A stretch of DNA of 64,000 nucleotides from Litorivita sp050633545 (GTDB lineage: Bacteria; Pseudomonadota; Alphaproteobacteria; Rhodobacterales; Rhodobacteraceae), in the NCBI GenBank assembly GCA_050633545.1, contig JBOEGS010000005.1, positions 1 to 64,000 of the forward strand, in the 5' to 3' direction. A program made the translations under genes and the position numbers. Numbering within the stretch: position 1 is the first letter of the stretch; every line of letters starts with the position of its first letter. Positions 25,724-33,821 of this stretch are shown piece after piece. Under the pieces are notes generated by a model that saw only the letters and a program-made list of their open reading frames with translations, was not told the origin of the DNA and did not search any database.

Positions 25724-27094
25724 TTAACCGGCTTTGACAGCCTCGGCGCTGCTGCGCCGGCTCGACAGCTCTTCGGCCACCAAAAACGCCAGCTCCAAAG
25801 ATTGCGATGCGTTGAGGCGCGGATCGCAAGCGGTGTGATAGCGGTCCGAGAGGTTTTCTTCGCTCACGGCGCGCACGCCGCCGGTGCATTCGGTCACGTC
25901 CTGACCGGTCATCTCGAAATGCACGCCGCCGGGAACGGTGCCTTCGGCATTATGCACGCCAAAGAATTCACGCACCTCGCGCAGCACGCTTTCAAAGGGC
26001 CGCGTTTTGTAACCGGTCGAGGATTTGATCGTATTGCCATGCATCGGATCACAGGTCCAAAGCACATTGGCCCCCTCTTCTTGCACGGTTTTGATCAAAC
26101 GCGGCAGATGTTCGCCGACGCTGCCTGCACCAAAACGCGCGATCAAGGTCAAGCGGCCCGCCTCGTTGTTGGGGTTGAGTTTCGCCATCAGCACCTTGAG
26201 GTCCTCGGCCGTCATCGAGGGGCCGCATTTGAGGCCAATCGGGTTGAGCACGCCGCGGCAATATTCCACATGGGCGCCGTCCGGTTGGCGGGTGCGATCA
26301 CCGATCCAAACCATATGGCCCGAGCCCGCCAGCCAGTTGCCCGAGGTGCTGTCGAGCCGCGTCAGCGCCTCTTCATACTCCAAAAGCAGCGCCTCATGCG
26401 AGGTATAGAAGCTGACCGTATGCAGCGCCGAAGAGCTGGCCGAATCCACGCCCGCCGCCTTCATGAAATCCAGCGTGTCGGAGATGCGGTTCGCCATTTC
26501 GCGGTATTTCGCCGCCTTCTCGCCCTCGGTAAATCCGAGCGTCCAAGCGTGGACCTGATGCACATCGGCATACCCACCCGTCGAGAAAGCGCGCAGCAGG
26601 TTCAAGGTCGCCGCCGCCTGCGTATAGGCTTGCAGCATCTTTTTGGGGTCCGGAATGCGCGCCCCGGAGGTGAAATCCAACTCGTTGATGATATCGCCGC
26701 GATAGCTGGGCAATTCGATGCCATCGACAGTTTCGGTCGGGGCGCTGCGCGGTTTGGCGAATTGCCCCGCCATACGGCCGACTTTGACCACCGGCACCTT
26801 GGCCCCGAAGGTCAGAACCATCGCCATTTGCAACATCACCTTAAAGGTGTCGCGAATGCCATCGGCGCTGAACTGGTCAAAGCTCTCGGCGCAATCGCCG
26901 CCTTGCAGCAAAAACGCCTCGCCGCGCGCGGCCGCGCCCAATTGCGATTTCAAACGCCGTGCCTCGCCCGCAAAGACGAGCGGCGGATATTTGGACAGTT
27001 GGGCCTCCACGGCCTCCAGCGCGCCCTGATCCACATAATCCGGCATCTGAACCCGCGGTTTGGTCCGCCAGTCGGTTTTTTGCCATTCGCTCAT
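25724..27094 (-). CDS. Class II 3-deoxy-7-phosphoheptulonate synthase (DAHP synthase)
   Basis: 456 residues, the plant/Mycobacterium-type class II enzyme. It condenses phosphoenolpyruvate and erythrose-4-phosphate, the first step of the shikimate pathway. Signatures are FLLQGGDCAESF near 85-96, the KVGRMAGQFAKPRS segment with its PEP-binding Arg/Lys, and GVHFEMTGQDVTECTGG near the end with metal-binding Glu and Asp. The start MSEWQKTDW at 27094 is the usual N-terminus of this family in the group; an upstream in-frame ATG at 27220 adds unrelated residues. Single-gene unit, divergent from the GlxA regulator. Confidence 0.95.
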   Translation of the reverse strand: MSEWQKTDWRTKPRVQMPDYVDQGALEAVEAQLSKYPPLVFAGEARRLKSQLGAAARGEAFLLQGGDCAESFDQFSADGIRDTFKVMLQMAMVLTFGAKVPVVKVGRMAGQFAKPRSAPTETVDGIELPSYRGDIINELDFTSGARIPDPKKMLQAYTQAAATLNLLRAFSTGGYADVHQVHAWTLGFTEGEKAAKYREMANRISDTLDFMKAAGVDSASSSALHTVSFYTSHEALLLEYEEALTRLDSTSGNWLAGSGHMVWIGDRTRQPDGAHVEYCRGVLNPIGLKCGPSMTAEDLKVLMAKLNPNNEAGRLTLIARFGAGSVGEHLPRLIKTVQEEGANVLWTCDPMHGNTIKSSTGYKTRPFESVLREVREFFGVHNAEGTVPGGVHFEMTGQDVTECTGGVRAVSEENLSDRYHTACDPRLNASQSLELAFLVAEELSSRRSSAEAVKAG

Positions 27095-27321
27095 CGTTTT
27101 TCTCCGGTCTCGCGCTGTATCTTGCGCGGCGTTCTCCCATGCTTCGGGCCGGAATGGTCCAAAGCGCTCGTTATGAAGCCCCACATATACAAAACCCCCC
27201 GCTAAGAGGCCATAGGGCAATTGCAGGGATTGACGCGCGCTAACATTTACGGCCTTCTGCAGTGCAATTTACGGCCCGCGCGTGCCCGATCCCACCGGCG
27301 GCGCCCCTTGGAAACAGACCG

Positions 27322-28323
27322 ATGCCAGAGCCCCGCCCCCCTTTCGCCGCCGCGACCGAAGCGCCGCCCGCGCAGCGGTTCATCTTTGTGCTCCTCGACG
27401 AGTTTACATTGATGCCCTTTGCTTCGGCGCTCGAATGTCTGCGCGTGGCCAACCGGATGGCGGGCGCGCCGCTTTATGAATGGCGCTTGGCCAGCGAGGG
27501 TGGCGGTTTGGTCACCTCCTCGTCCGGCGCGGCGTTTCAATCGGATGATGATCTGACCGAACTGGAGCGCGGCGATACGGTTCTGATCTGCGGCGGCACC
27601 CATGTGCCGCGCGCGGCGAGCAAGAAAATGCTTGGCTGGCTGCGGCGTGAGGCGCGCAAGGGCGTGGTCATCGGCGGGCTGTGCACCGGTGCCTATGTGC
27701 TTGCAAAGGCGGGGCTTTTGGACGGAAAACGCGCCACGATCCATTGGGAGAACCAAGACAGTTTTGCCGAGGAATTCGAGGATGTGGACCTCACCCGTTC
27801 GGTCTTTGTGGTGGACGGCAATCGCATCACCTCGGCGGGAGGCACATCGTCGATTGATCTGATGCTGCGCCTGATCGGCACGCAGCATGGGGCGGGATTG
27901 GCCAATGATGTGGCGGATCAATTGATCTATTCCTCGATCCGCACCGATAGCGATACGCAACGCCTGTCGGTGCCGACGCGCATCGGGGTGCGGCATCCGA
28001 AACTGGCGGCGGTGATCTTGCGGATGGAGGGTAATATCGAAGAGCCGGTCAGCCCTGCGGAGCTGGCGAGCGATGTGGGCCTGTCGACACGGCAATTGGA
28101 GCGTCTGTTTCGCCGCTATCTCAACCGCAGCCCGAAACGCTATTACATGGAACTGCGTTTGCAAAAGGCGCGCAACCTGTTGATGCAAACCGATATGAGC
28201 GTGATCAATGTGGCCTTGGCTTGCGGGTTTACCTCGCCCTCGCATTTTTCCAAATGCTACCGCGCGCAATATGAAACCACGCCCTACCGCGAGCGGGGAA
28301 TCAAAGGCCCGTCCGAAACCTAG
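27322..28323 (+). CDS. GlxA-family AraC-type transcriptional regulator
   Basis: 333 residues: an N-terminal class I glutamine-amidotransferase-like (DJ-1/PfpI) domain (about 15-185) with GGLCTGAYVLAKAGLL carrying the nucleophile-like Cys, and a C-terminal AraC helix-turn-helix pair (about 225-320, including ASDVGLSTRQLERLFRRYL). This is the architecture of regulators of glycine betaine, carnitine and arginine metabolism (GbdR, CdhR, ArgR). The start at 27322 (MPEPRPPF) is chosen by homology; an ATG 20 codons upstream is possible. It precedes the second HAAT transporter and may regulate it. Confidence 0.85.
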   Translation: MPEPRPPFAAATEAPPAQRFIFVLLDEFTLMPFASALECLRVANRMAGAPLYEWRLASEGGGLVTSSSGAAFQSDDDLTELERGDTVLICGGTHVPRAASKKMLGWLRREARKGVVIGGLCTGAYVLAKAGLLDGKRATIHWENQDSFAEEFEDVDLTRSVFVVDGNRITSAGGTSSIDLMLRLIGTQHGAGLANDVADQLIYSSIRTDSDTQRLSVPTRIGVRHPKLAAVILRMEGNIEEPVSPAELASDVGLSTRQLERLFRRYLNRSPKRYYMELRLQKARNLLMQTDMSVINVALACGFTSPSHFSKCYRAQYETTPYRERGIKGPSET

Positions 28324-28333
28324 GCTTTGGGGC

Positions 28334-28349
28334 TGGACCGGATGGTCTA
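28334..28349. promoter_or_regulatory. TGGACC-N4-GGTCTA box (one mismatch to the TetR-type palindrome)
   Basis: Located in the gap between the GlxA regulator and the HAAT binding-protein gene. It differs from the TAGACC-N4-GGTCTA palindrome at the promoter of the 50958 TetR gene by one base. It is 200 bases upstream of the transporter start, so a direct operator role is uncertain. Confidence 0.35.
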
Positions 28350-28548
28350 ACATCATCTGGCTCACATGGGGCCGCGCCTGCTGATTGCGCGTGCAGGTTG
28401 CGCCAAGGCGGCGAAATGTTTGAATTACTCCCGCCCCGCGCGAAGTGTAGTTTCCGCTACGCCCCCGTTTCACTCTGTGCTTTTCATTCCAAAATTTCCG
28501 CAATAGGCTCCGGATCGGACATATCGTTCCAACATGGGAGTTAGACAT

Positions 28549-29745
28549 ATGAAAAAGCTGCTTATGGCAAGCGCGGCAACCGCGCTGATCGCAGGGTCCG
28601 CATGGGCCGAGAGCCACGCAAATGAGGTCAAGCTGGGCGTTATCCTCGGCTTCACCGGCCCGATTGAATCGCTCACCCCCGCGATGGGCGCATCGGCGGA
28701 AATGGCGATGAAGGAAGTGTCGGACAGCGGCAAGCTGCTCGATGGCAAAACCGTCACCCCCGTGCGCGCCGACAGCACCTGCGTTGACGCGGCTGCTGCC
28801 ACATCGGCGGCAGAGCGTTTGATCACATCGGATGGCGTCAAAGGCATCATGGGCGCCGATTGCTCGGGCGTGACCGGCGCGATCCTCGCTTCTGTGGCGA
28901 TGCCCAACGGCGTTGTGATGATCTCGCCCTCGGCGACCTCGCCTGCCTTGTCGGACGCCGAAGACGGCGGCATGTTCTTCCGCACCGCGCCCTCCGATGC
29001 GCGTCAAGGTCAGGTTCTGGCAGAGCTTTTGATGGAAAAGGGCCTCAAATCCGTGGCCGTGACCTATACCAACAACGACTACGGCAAGGGTCTCGCCGAT
29101 AGCTTTGCCTCGGCCTATGAAGCCATCGGCGGCACCGTCACCGGCACCGCCGCGCATGAAGACGGCAAGGCGGATTACTCGGCCGAGGTTGGCGCATTGG
29201 CCTCTGCGGGCGGTGATGCTCTTGTGGTTGCGGGCTATGTGGACCAAGGCGGCCCTGGTATCATCCGTGCCTCGCTCGACAGCGGCGCGTTTGACAAATT
29301 CGTCCTGCCCGACGGCATGATCGGCGCGGCGCTCGAAGAGACCTTTGGCGCGGATATCAACGGTTCGATCGGCACCGTTCCGGGCACCGAGAGCGAAGGC
29401 GCGGCGAAAATCCTCGACATGGCGACTGCGGCGGGCTTCAACGGCGAAGGCCCCTATGTGGGCGAAAGCTATGATGCGGCGGCATTGATCATGCTGGCGA
29501 TGCAGGCGGCGGGTTCGGTCGAACCGGCTGATTATGCAGGCAAAATCATGGATGTTGCCAATGCTCCGGGCGAAAAAATCTATCCGGGTGAGTTGGCCAA
29601 GGCGCTGGAAATCATCGCCAATGGCGGCGAGGTCGACTATGTCGGCGCGACGGCGGTTGAATTGATCGGCGGCGGCGAAAGCGCCGGTTCCTACAAGGAA
29701 CTTCTGGTCGAGGACGGCAAGCTGAACACAGTGGCCTACCGTTAA
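28549..29745 (+). CDS. HAAT-type ABC transporter substrate-binding protein (amino-acid type)
   Basis: 398 residues with a Sec signal peptide (MKKLLMASAATALIAGSAWA, cleavage after AWA). The mature protein is a Peripla_BP_6 type I fold: KLGVILGFTGPIESLTP near the N-terminus and MISPSATSPALSD mid-domain, the ligand-binding loop of Leu/Ile/Val or amide receptors. The start at 28549 has GGGAG about eight bases upstream. It is the first gene of the second HAAT operon. A partial terminator follows it, so it should be made in excess over the membrane parts. Confidence 0.92.
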   Translation: MKKLLMASAATALIAGSAWAESHANEVKLGVILGFTGPIESLTPAMGASAEMAMKEVSDSGKLLDGKTVTPVRADSTCVDAAAATSAAERLITSDGVKGIMGADCSGVTGAILASVAMPNGVVMISPSATSPALSDAEDGGMFFRTAPSDARQGQVLAELLMEKGLKSVAVTYTNNDYGKGLADSFASAYEAIGGTVTGTAAHEDGKADYSAEVGALASAGGDALVVAGYVDQGGPGIIRASLDSGAFDKFVLPDGMIGAALEETFGADINGSIGTVPGTESEGAAKILDMATAAGFNGEGPYVGESYDAAALIMLAMQAAGSVEPADYAGKIMDVANAPGEKIYPGELAKALEIIANGGEVDYVGATAVELIGGGESAGSYKELLVEDGKLNTVAYR

Positions 29746-29764
29746 TTTTGGCTTGAAAAACAAG

Positions 29765-29792
29765 ACGGTCCGCCGCTGGCGGGCCGTTTTTT
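29765..29792 (+). terminator. Terminator/attenuator after the binding-protein gene
   Basis: Ten-base stem ACGGTCCGCC / GGCGGGCCGT (G-T wobble included) with a GCT loop, followed by T6. It lies between the binding-protein gene and livG, where partial termination typically sets the ratio of binding protein to permease. Confidence 0.75.
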
Positions 29793-29832
29793 AACATCTA
29801 GGGCTGCGCGCGATGCGGCTTCGGGGACGGAT

Positions 29833-30609
29833 ATGATCAGGGTCGAAAACCTGCACAAACACTTTGGCGGATTTCATGCCGTCGATGGCGCGAGCCTTGA
29901 AATTGCCGAAGGATCGATCACCGGATTGATCGGACCGAACGGGGCGGGAAAAACCACTCTTTTCAATGTGATCGCGGGCGTTCTTGAACCCACGTCCGGC
30001 CGCGTGACCATGGGCGGCGAGGAGATCACCAGCCTGCCCCCGCATGCATTGTTCCACAAGGGGCTATTGCGCACCTTCCAGATCGCACATGAGTTTTCCT
30101 CGATGAGCTGCCGCGAGAACCTGATGATGGTGCCGGGCGGGCAAGCGGGCGAGGTGCTTTGGAACACATGGTTCGGGCGCAAACGCATCGCTGAAGAGGA
30201 ACGCGCCCTGCGCGCCAAAGCCGACGAAGTGCTTGAATTCTTGACGATTTCCCATCTGGCCGAGCAAAAGGCCGGTCAGATTTCCGGCGGTCAGAAAAAG
30301 CTTTTGGAATTGGGTCGCACGATGATGGTGGATGCGAAGATCGTCTTTCTCGACGAGGTTGGCGCGGGGGTGAACCGCACGCTGCTCAACACGATTGGCG
30401 ATGCGATTATCCGGCTCAACCGCGAGCGCGGCTATACATTTGTGGTCATCGAACACGACATGGATTTCATCGGACGGCTTTGTGATCCGGTGATCTGTAT
30501 GGCCGAGGGCAAGGTTCTGGCGACCGGCACATTGGACGAGATCAAGGCCAATAGCCAAGTGATCGAAGCCTATCTTGGCACCGGTCTGAAGAATAAGGAA
30601 ATGCTGTAA
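29833..30609 (+). CDS. livG: HAAT-type ABC transporter ATPase (LivG-like)
   Basis: 258 residues. Walker A GPNGAGKTT near 35-43, signature QISGGQKKLLELGRTM and Walker B IVFLDEVGAGVN, with His in VIEHDMDF. The ISGGQKKLLELGR form is typical of LivG. It works with LivF (30676) on the LivHM channel. The gene ends TAATG, the last two bases of the stop region forming the start of a 24-codon ORF. Confidence 0.93.
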   Translation: MIRVENLHKHFGGFHAVDGASLEIAEGSITGLIGPNGAGKTTLFNVIAGVLEPTSGRVTMGGEEITSLPPHALFHKGLLRTFQIAHEFSSMSCRENLMMVPGGQAGEVLWNTWFGRKRIAEEERALRAKADEVLEFLTISHLAEQKAGQISGGQKKLLELGRTMMVDAKIVFLDEVGAGVNRTLLNTIGDAIIRLNRERGYTFVVIEHDMDFIGRLCDPVICMAEGKVLATGTLDEIKANSQVIEAYLGTGLKNKEML

Positions 30610-30683
30610 TGGGCGGGTCGGTATTACGTCGGTATCACGTCGGTATCACGTCGGTGCAAACGGGAGGTGCGCGCCATGGCTAA
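30609..30683 (+). CDS. Possible 24-codon coupling ORF between livG and livF
   Basis: The ATG overlaps the livG stop (TAATG) and the TAA at 30681-30683 lies just inside livF, whose ATG is at 30676 in another frame. The predicted peptide is MGGSVLRRYHVGITSVQTGG followed by ARHG. Reading through the 67-base gap would carry ribosomes from livG to livF. It resembles no known family; translation is unproven and the codons partly reflect the tandem repeat. Confidence 0.3.
   Translation: MGGSVLRRYHVGITSVQTGGARHG
30618..30654. repeat. 11-base tandem repeat between livG and livF
   Basis: Three copies of TCGGTATYACG (30618-30628, 30629-30639, 30640-30650) and the start of a fourth (TCGGT). Copies two and three are identical; copy one differs at one base. 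Three or more copies of an 11-base unit change the reading frame when one is gained or lost, so the coupling ORF would be frame-sensitive. Confidence 0.9.
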
Positions 30684-31392
30684 GCCCTTTCTCATCGGCG
30701 AGAATATGACCGGAGGCTACGGTAAATCCGGCCCCGATATTTTGCACGATTGCACCATTGCCGTCGATCCGGGCGAGATTGCGGTCATCGTCGGCCCCAA
30801 TGGCGCGGGCAAATCCACCGCGATGAAAGCGGTCTTCGGCATGCTCGACCTGCGCAAGGGTCGCGTGCTTTTGGACGGCGAGGACATCACGCGGCTCAGC
30901 CCGCAAGAACGCGTCGCCAAGGGCATGGGGTTCGTGCCGCAGACCAGCAATATTTTCACCTCGATGAGCGTCGAGGAGAACCTTGAAATGGGCGCCTTTA
31001 TCCGGCGCGACGATTTTTCCGACACGATGGCACAGGTCTATGACCTCTTCCCGATCCTCAAGGACAAGCGCCGCCAACCGGCGGGGGAATTGTCGGGCGG
31101 GCAACGCCAACAGGTCGCCGTGGGCCGCGCCTTGATGACACAGCCCAAGGTTTTGATGCTGGACGAGCCGACCGCAGGGGTCAGCCCGATTGTCATGGAC
31201 GAATTGTTCGACCGGATTATCGAGGTGGCGCGCACCGGACTGCCGGTGCTTATGGTCGAACAGAACGCCCGCCAAGCGCTTGAAATCGCTGACAAAGGCT
31301 ATGTCCTTGTGCAGGGCGCAAATGCCCATACCGGCAGCGGCAAAGACCTGCTTGCGGACGAAGACGTGCGCAAATCTTTCTTGGGGGGCTAG
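30676..31392 (+). CDS. livF: HAAT-type ABC transporter ATPase (LivF-like)
   Basis: 238 residues with Walker A GPNGAGKST near 43-51, signature ELSGGQRQQVAVGRAL and Walker B VLMLDEPTAGVSP. The start is the ATG at 30676, with GGGAGG eight bases upstream; a GTG three codons earlier lies within that element. It is separated from livG by a tandem repeat rather than the usual overlap, and ends five bases before livH. Confidence 0.93.
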   Translation: MAKPFLIGENMTGGYGKSGPDILHDCTIAVDPGEIAVIVGPNGAGKSTAMKAVFGMLDLRKGRVLLDGEDITRLSPQERVAKGMGFVPQTSNIFTSMSVEENLEMGAFIRRDDFSDTMAQVYDLFPILKDKRRQPAGELSGGQRQQVAVGRALMTQPKVLMLDEPTAGVSPIVMDELFDRIIEVARTGLPVLMVEQNARQALEIADKGYVLVQGANAHTGSGKDLLADEDVRKSFLGG

Positions 31393-31396
31393 GGGC

Positions 31397-32407
31397 ATGG
31401 ATTTTCTCAACGCGGTCGTGGCGCTGGCCAATTATGTTGTGGTGCCCGCCATGACCTACGGCAGCCAACTGGCGCTTGGCGCGCTTGGCGTGACCTTGAT
31501 TTACGGCATCTTGCGGTTTTCGAATTTCGCCCATGGCGACACGATGGCCTTTGGCACCATGGCGGTGGTGCTGTTCACTTGGGCGTTCCAAGCCATGGGA
31601 ATCTCCATCGCGCCCCTGCCCACGGCTTTGGTCGCCCTGCCCTTCGGGATCGCGGTTACGGCGGGCATGGTTTTGGGAACAGACCGATTGGTCTACCGCT
31701 TCTACCGCGTGCAAAAGGCCAAACCGGTGATCCTTGTCATCGTCTCCATGGGGGTGATGTTCGTGATGAACGGGCTGGTGCGATTTATCATCGGGGTTGA
31801 TGATCAACGTTTCTCTGACGGCGCGCGGCTTTTGGTTTCTGCGCGTGATTTCAAAAAGATGACCGGACTGGACGAGGGATTGGTGATCAAGACCTCGCAA
31901 GGTTTGACGGTGCTGACGGCGGTGATCGTGGTGGCGTGGCTCTATTGGTTCTTGACCCATACGCGGTCGGGCAAATCGATGCGCGCCTATTCGGACAATG
32001 AGGATCTGGCGCTTTTGTCGGGGATCAATCCCGAGCGGGTGGTGATGATCACATGGATCATTGTGGCGGCTTTGGCGACCATCGCGGGCACGCTTTACGG
32101 GCTGGACAAATCCTTCAAACCCTTCACCTACTTCCAATTGCTCCTGCCGATCTTTGCCGCCGCGATTGTCGGCGGGCTCGGCTCGCCTTTGGGCGCGATT
32201 GCGGGGGGATTTGTCATCGCCTTTTCCGAGGTCACCGTGACCTATGCGTGGAAAAAAGTGCTCGGCTATCTCTTGCCCGAGGGGCTTGAGCCGAGCGGAT
32301 TGGTGCAGCTTCTCTCCACCGATTACAAATTCGCGGTCAGCTTTGTGATCTTGCTGATCGTGCTTCTGTTCAAGCCTACGGGCCTATTTGCGGGGAAATC
32401 CGTATGA
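31397..32407 (+). CDS. livH: HAAT-type ABC transporter permease (LivH-like)
   Basis: 336 residues, with about eight membrane helices. The family motif TLIYGILRFSNFAHGDTM is near residues 33-50, and LPIFAAAIVGGLGSPLGAIAGG lies late. It is longer than the 290-residue norm, with an extra extramembrane segment (about 130-165) between helices. The start MDFLNAVVALAN at 31397 follows AGGGG. The stop overlaps the livM start (ATGA). Confidence 0.93.
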   Translation: MDFLNAVVALANYVVVPAMTYGSQLALGALGVTLIYGILRFSNFAHGDTMAFGTMAVVLFTWAFQAMGISIAPLPTALVALPFGIAVTAGMVLGTDRLVYRFYRVQKAKPVILVIVSMGVMFVMNGLVRFIIGVDDQRFSDGARLLVSARDFKKMTGLDEGLVIKTSQGLTVLTAVIVVAWLYWFLTHTRSGKSMRAYSDNEDLALLSGINPERVVMITWIIVAALATIAGTLYGLDKSFKPFTYFQLLLPIFAAAIVGGLGSPLGAIAGGFVIAFSEVTVTYAWKKVLGYLLPEGLEPSGLVQLLSTDYKFAVSFVILLIVLLFKPTGLFAGKSV

Positions 32408-33714
32408 GCCGGATGTCGAAACTACGCGTGCCGTTTTTGTTCGGTCTGGTCGCTGTGGCGATCCTCGGGACCGGATTCTTGCAAAGCTGGAATTCGGCTT
32501 TACTGATCCTCAACATGGGGCTGATTTCGGCCATCATGGCGCTCGGGGTGAATTTGCAATGGGGCTTTGCGGGGCTGTTCAATGTCGGGGTTGTGGGGTT
32601 TTTGGCGCTTGGCGGTTTGGCCACGGTTCTGACCTCCATGCCGCCGGTGGCTGAGGCATGGAGCGCGGGCGGCCTGCGGGTGATGGCGGGGCTCGCGCTT
32701 GGCGCGGCAACATTAGCTTTGGCGGTTATGCTGTTCAAACGCATGTCAAAATCGCGCGCGCGCACGGCGGCGCTTTTGGCGGTACTGATCGGCGGATTCT
32801 TTGTGTTTCGCGCGGTCTTTGACGGCGGCGTGGCGGCGGTCGAGGCGGTCAATCCGGCGGCGACGGGCTATTTGGGCGGGCTGGGCCTGCCGGTTCTGCT
32901 GGCATGGCCGATGGGCGGGGTTCTGGCCGCGGGGGCGGCATGGCTGATCGGCAAAACCGCTCTGGGGCTGCGCTCCGATTATCTGGCCATTGCGACGCTC
33001 GGCATTGCCGAGATCATCATCGCGGTGATGAAGAACGAGGACTGGCTGGCGCGCGGGGTCAAGAACGTCATCGGCCTGCCCCGTCCGGTGCCCTATGAGG
33101 TGGATTTGCAAAGCGATGCAGGCTTTGTTGAAAAGGCCGCAGGCCTCGGGATCGACCCCATCACCGCCTCGACGCTCTATGTCAAACTGGGCTATATGGT
33201 GTTATTCACTGTCGTGTTGTTGATCCTGCTTTGGATGGCGCAACGCGCCCTGCACAGCCCTTGGGGCCGGATGATGCGGGCGATCCGCGACAATGAGGTT
33301 TCGGCCAATGCGATGGGCAAAGACGTCACCCGCCGCCACTTGCAGGTGTTCATCCTCGGCTCGGCGGTCTGCGGCATTGCGGGGGCGATGATGACCACGC
33401 TGGACGGGCAATTGACCCCCTCCTCCTACCAGCCGCTGCGCTATACGTTCTTGATCTGGGTGATGGTGATCGTCGGCGGATCGGGCAACAATCTTGGCGC
33501 GGTTCTGGGCGGGATGCTGATCTGGTTCCTGTGGGTGCAGGTGGAGCCGATGGGCCATCTGTTGCTCGGGCTGATCACCGCCGGAATGGCCGATGGATCG
33601 GCGCTCAAGGCGCATCTGTTGGACAGCGCGGCGCATATGCGGCTCTTGACCATGGGGTTGATTTTGCTGCTGGTTTTGCGGTTCAGCCCGCGCGGGTTGA
33701 TCCCCGAAAAATAA
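32404..33714 (+). CDS. livM: HAAT-type ABC transporter permease (LivM-like)
   Basis: 436 residues with the LivM motif LQWGFAGLFNVGVVGFLALGG near 57-75, a SDYLAIATLGIAEII segment near 195 and GGSGNNLGAVLGGMLIWF near 355. It is about 100 residues longer than the LivM at 8046, with an additional hydrophobic region around 90-150. It ends the operon; the terminator at 33732 follows. Confidence 0.93.
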   Translation: MSRMSKLRVPFLFGLVAVAILGTGFLQSWNSALLILNMGLISAIMALGVNLQWGFAGLFNVGVVGFLALGGLATVLTSMPPVAEAWSAGGLRVMAGLALGAATLALAVMLFKRMSKSRARTAALLAVLIGGFFVFRAVFDGGVAAVEAVNPAATGYLGGLGLPVLLAWPMGGVLAAGAAWLIGKTALGLRSDYLAIATLGIAEIIIAVMKNEDWLARGVKNVIGLPRPVPYEVDLQSDAGFVEKAAGLGIDPITASTLYVKLGYMVLFTVVLLILLWMAQRALHSPWGRMMRAIRDNEVSANAMGKDVTRRHLQVFILGSAVCGIAGAMMTTLDGQLTPSSYQPLRYTFLIWVMVIVGGSGNNLGAVLGGMLIWFLWVQVEPMGHLLLGLITAGMADGSALKAHLLDSAAHMRLLTMGLILLLVLRFSPRGLIPEK

Positions 33715-33731
33715 GGCGCCCCGCCGCATGT

Positions 33732-33769
33732 AAAAACGCCCTCGCGCGATCTGCGCAAGGGCGTTTTTT
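33732..33769 (+). terminator. Rho-independent terminator of the second HAAT operon
   Basis: Outer stem ACGCCCT / AGGGCGT with an inner GCGC pair and A5 upstream, followed by T6. It lies 18 bases after the livM stop. The A tract on the left would also allow leftward termination of the HerA-like gene if its transcript extends this far. Confidence 0.85.
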
Positions 33770-33792
33770 ATGGGTTTGGCTGGGAGGGCGCT

Positions 33793-33818
33793 GGCGCTAG
33801 ACCGAACGGTCTAGCGCC
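33793..33818. repeat. 26-base palindrome containing the TAGACC-N4-GGTCTA box
   Basis: GGCGC-TAGACC-GAAC-GGTCTA-GCGCC, perfect apart from the four central bases. It sits in a convergent gap, four bases after the stop of the HerA-like gene. A nearly identical copy lies at 51593. It may be a regulator-binding site or a shared extragenic palindrome; there is no T run on either side. Confidence 0.8.
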
Positions 33819-33821
33819 CCG

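Noticed and set aside
31680..31695. CAGACC-N4-GGTCTA inside the livH gene of the second HAAT operon
   Set aside because: Again encodes Asp-Arg-Leu-Val; treated as a coincidence and not counted with the intergenic boxes.
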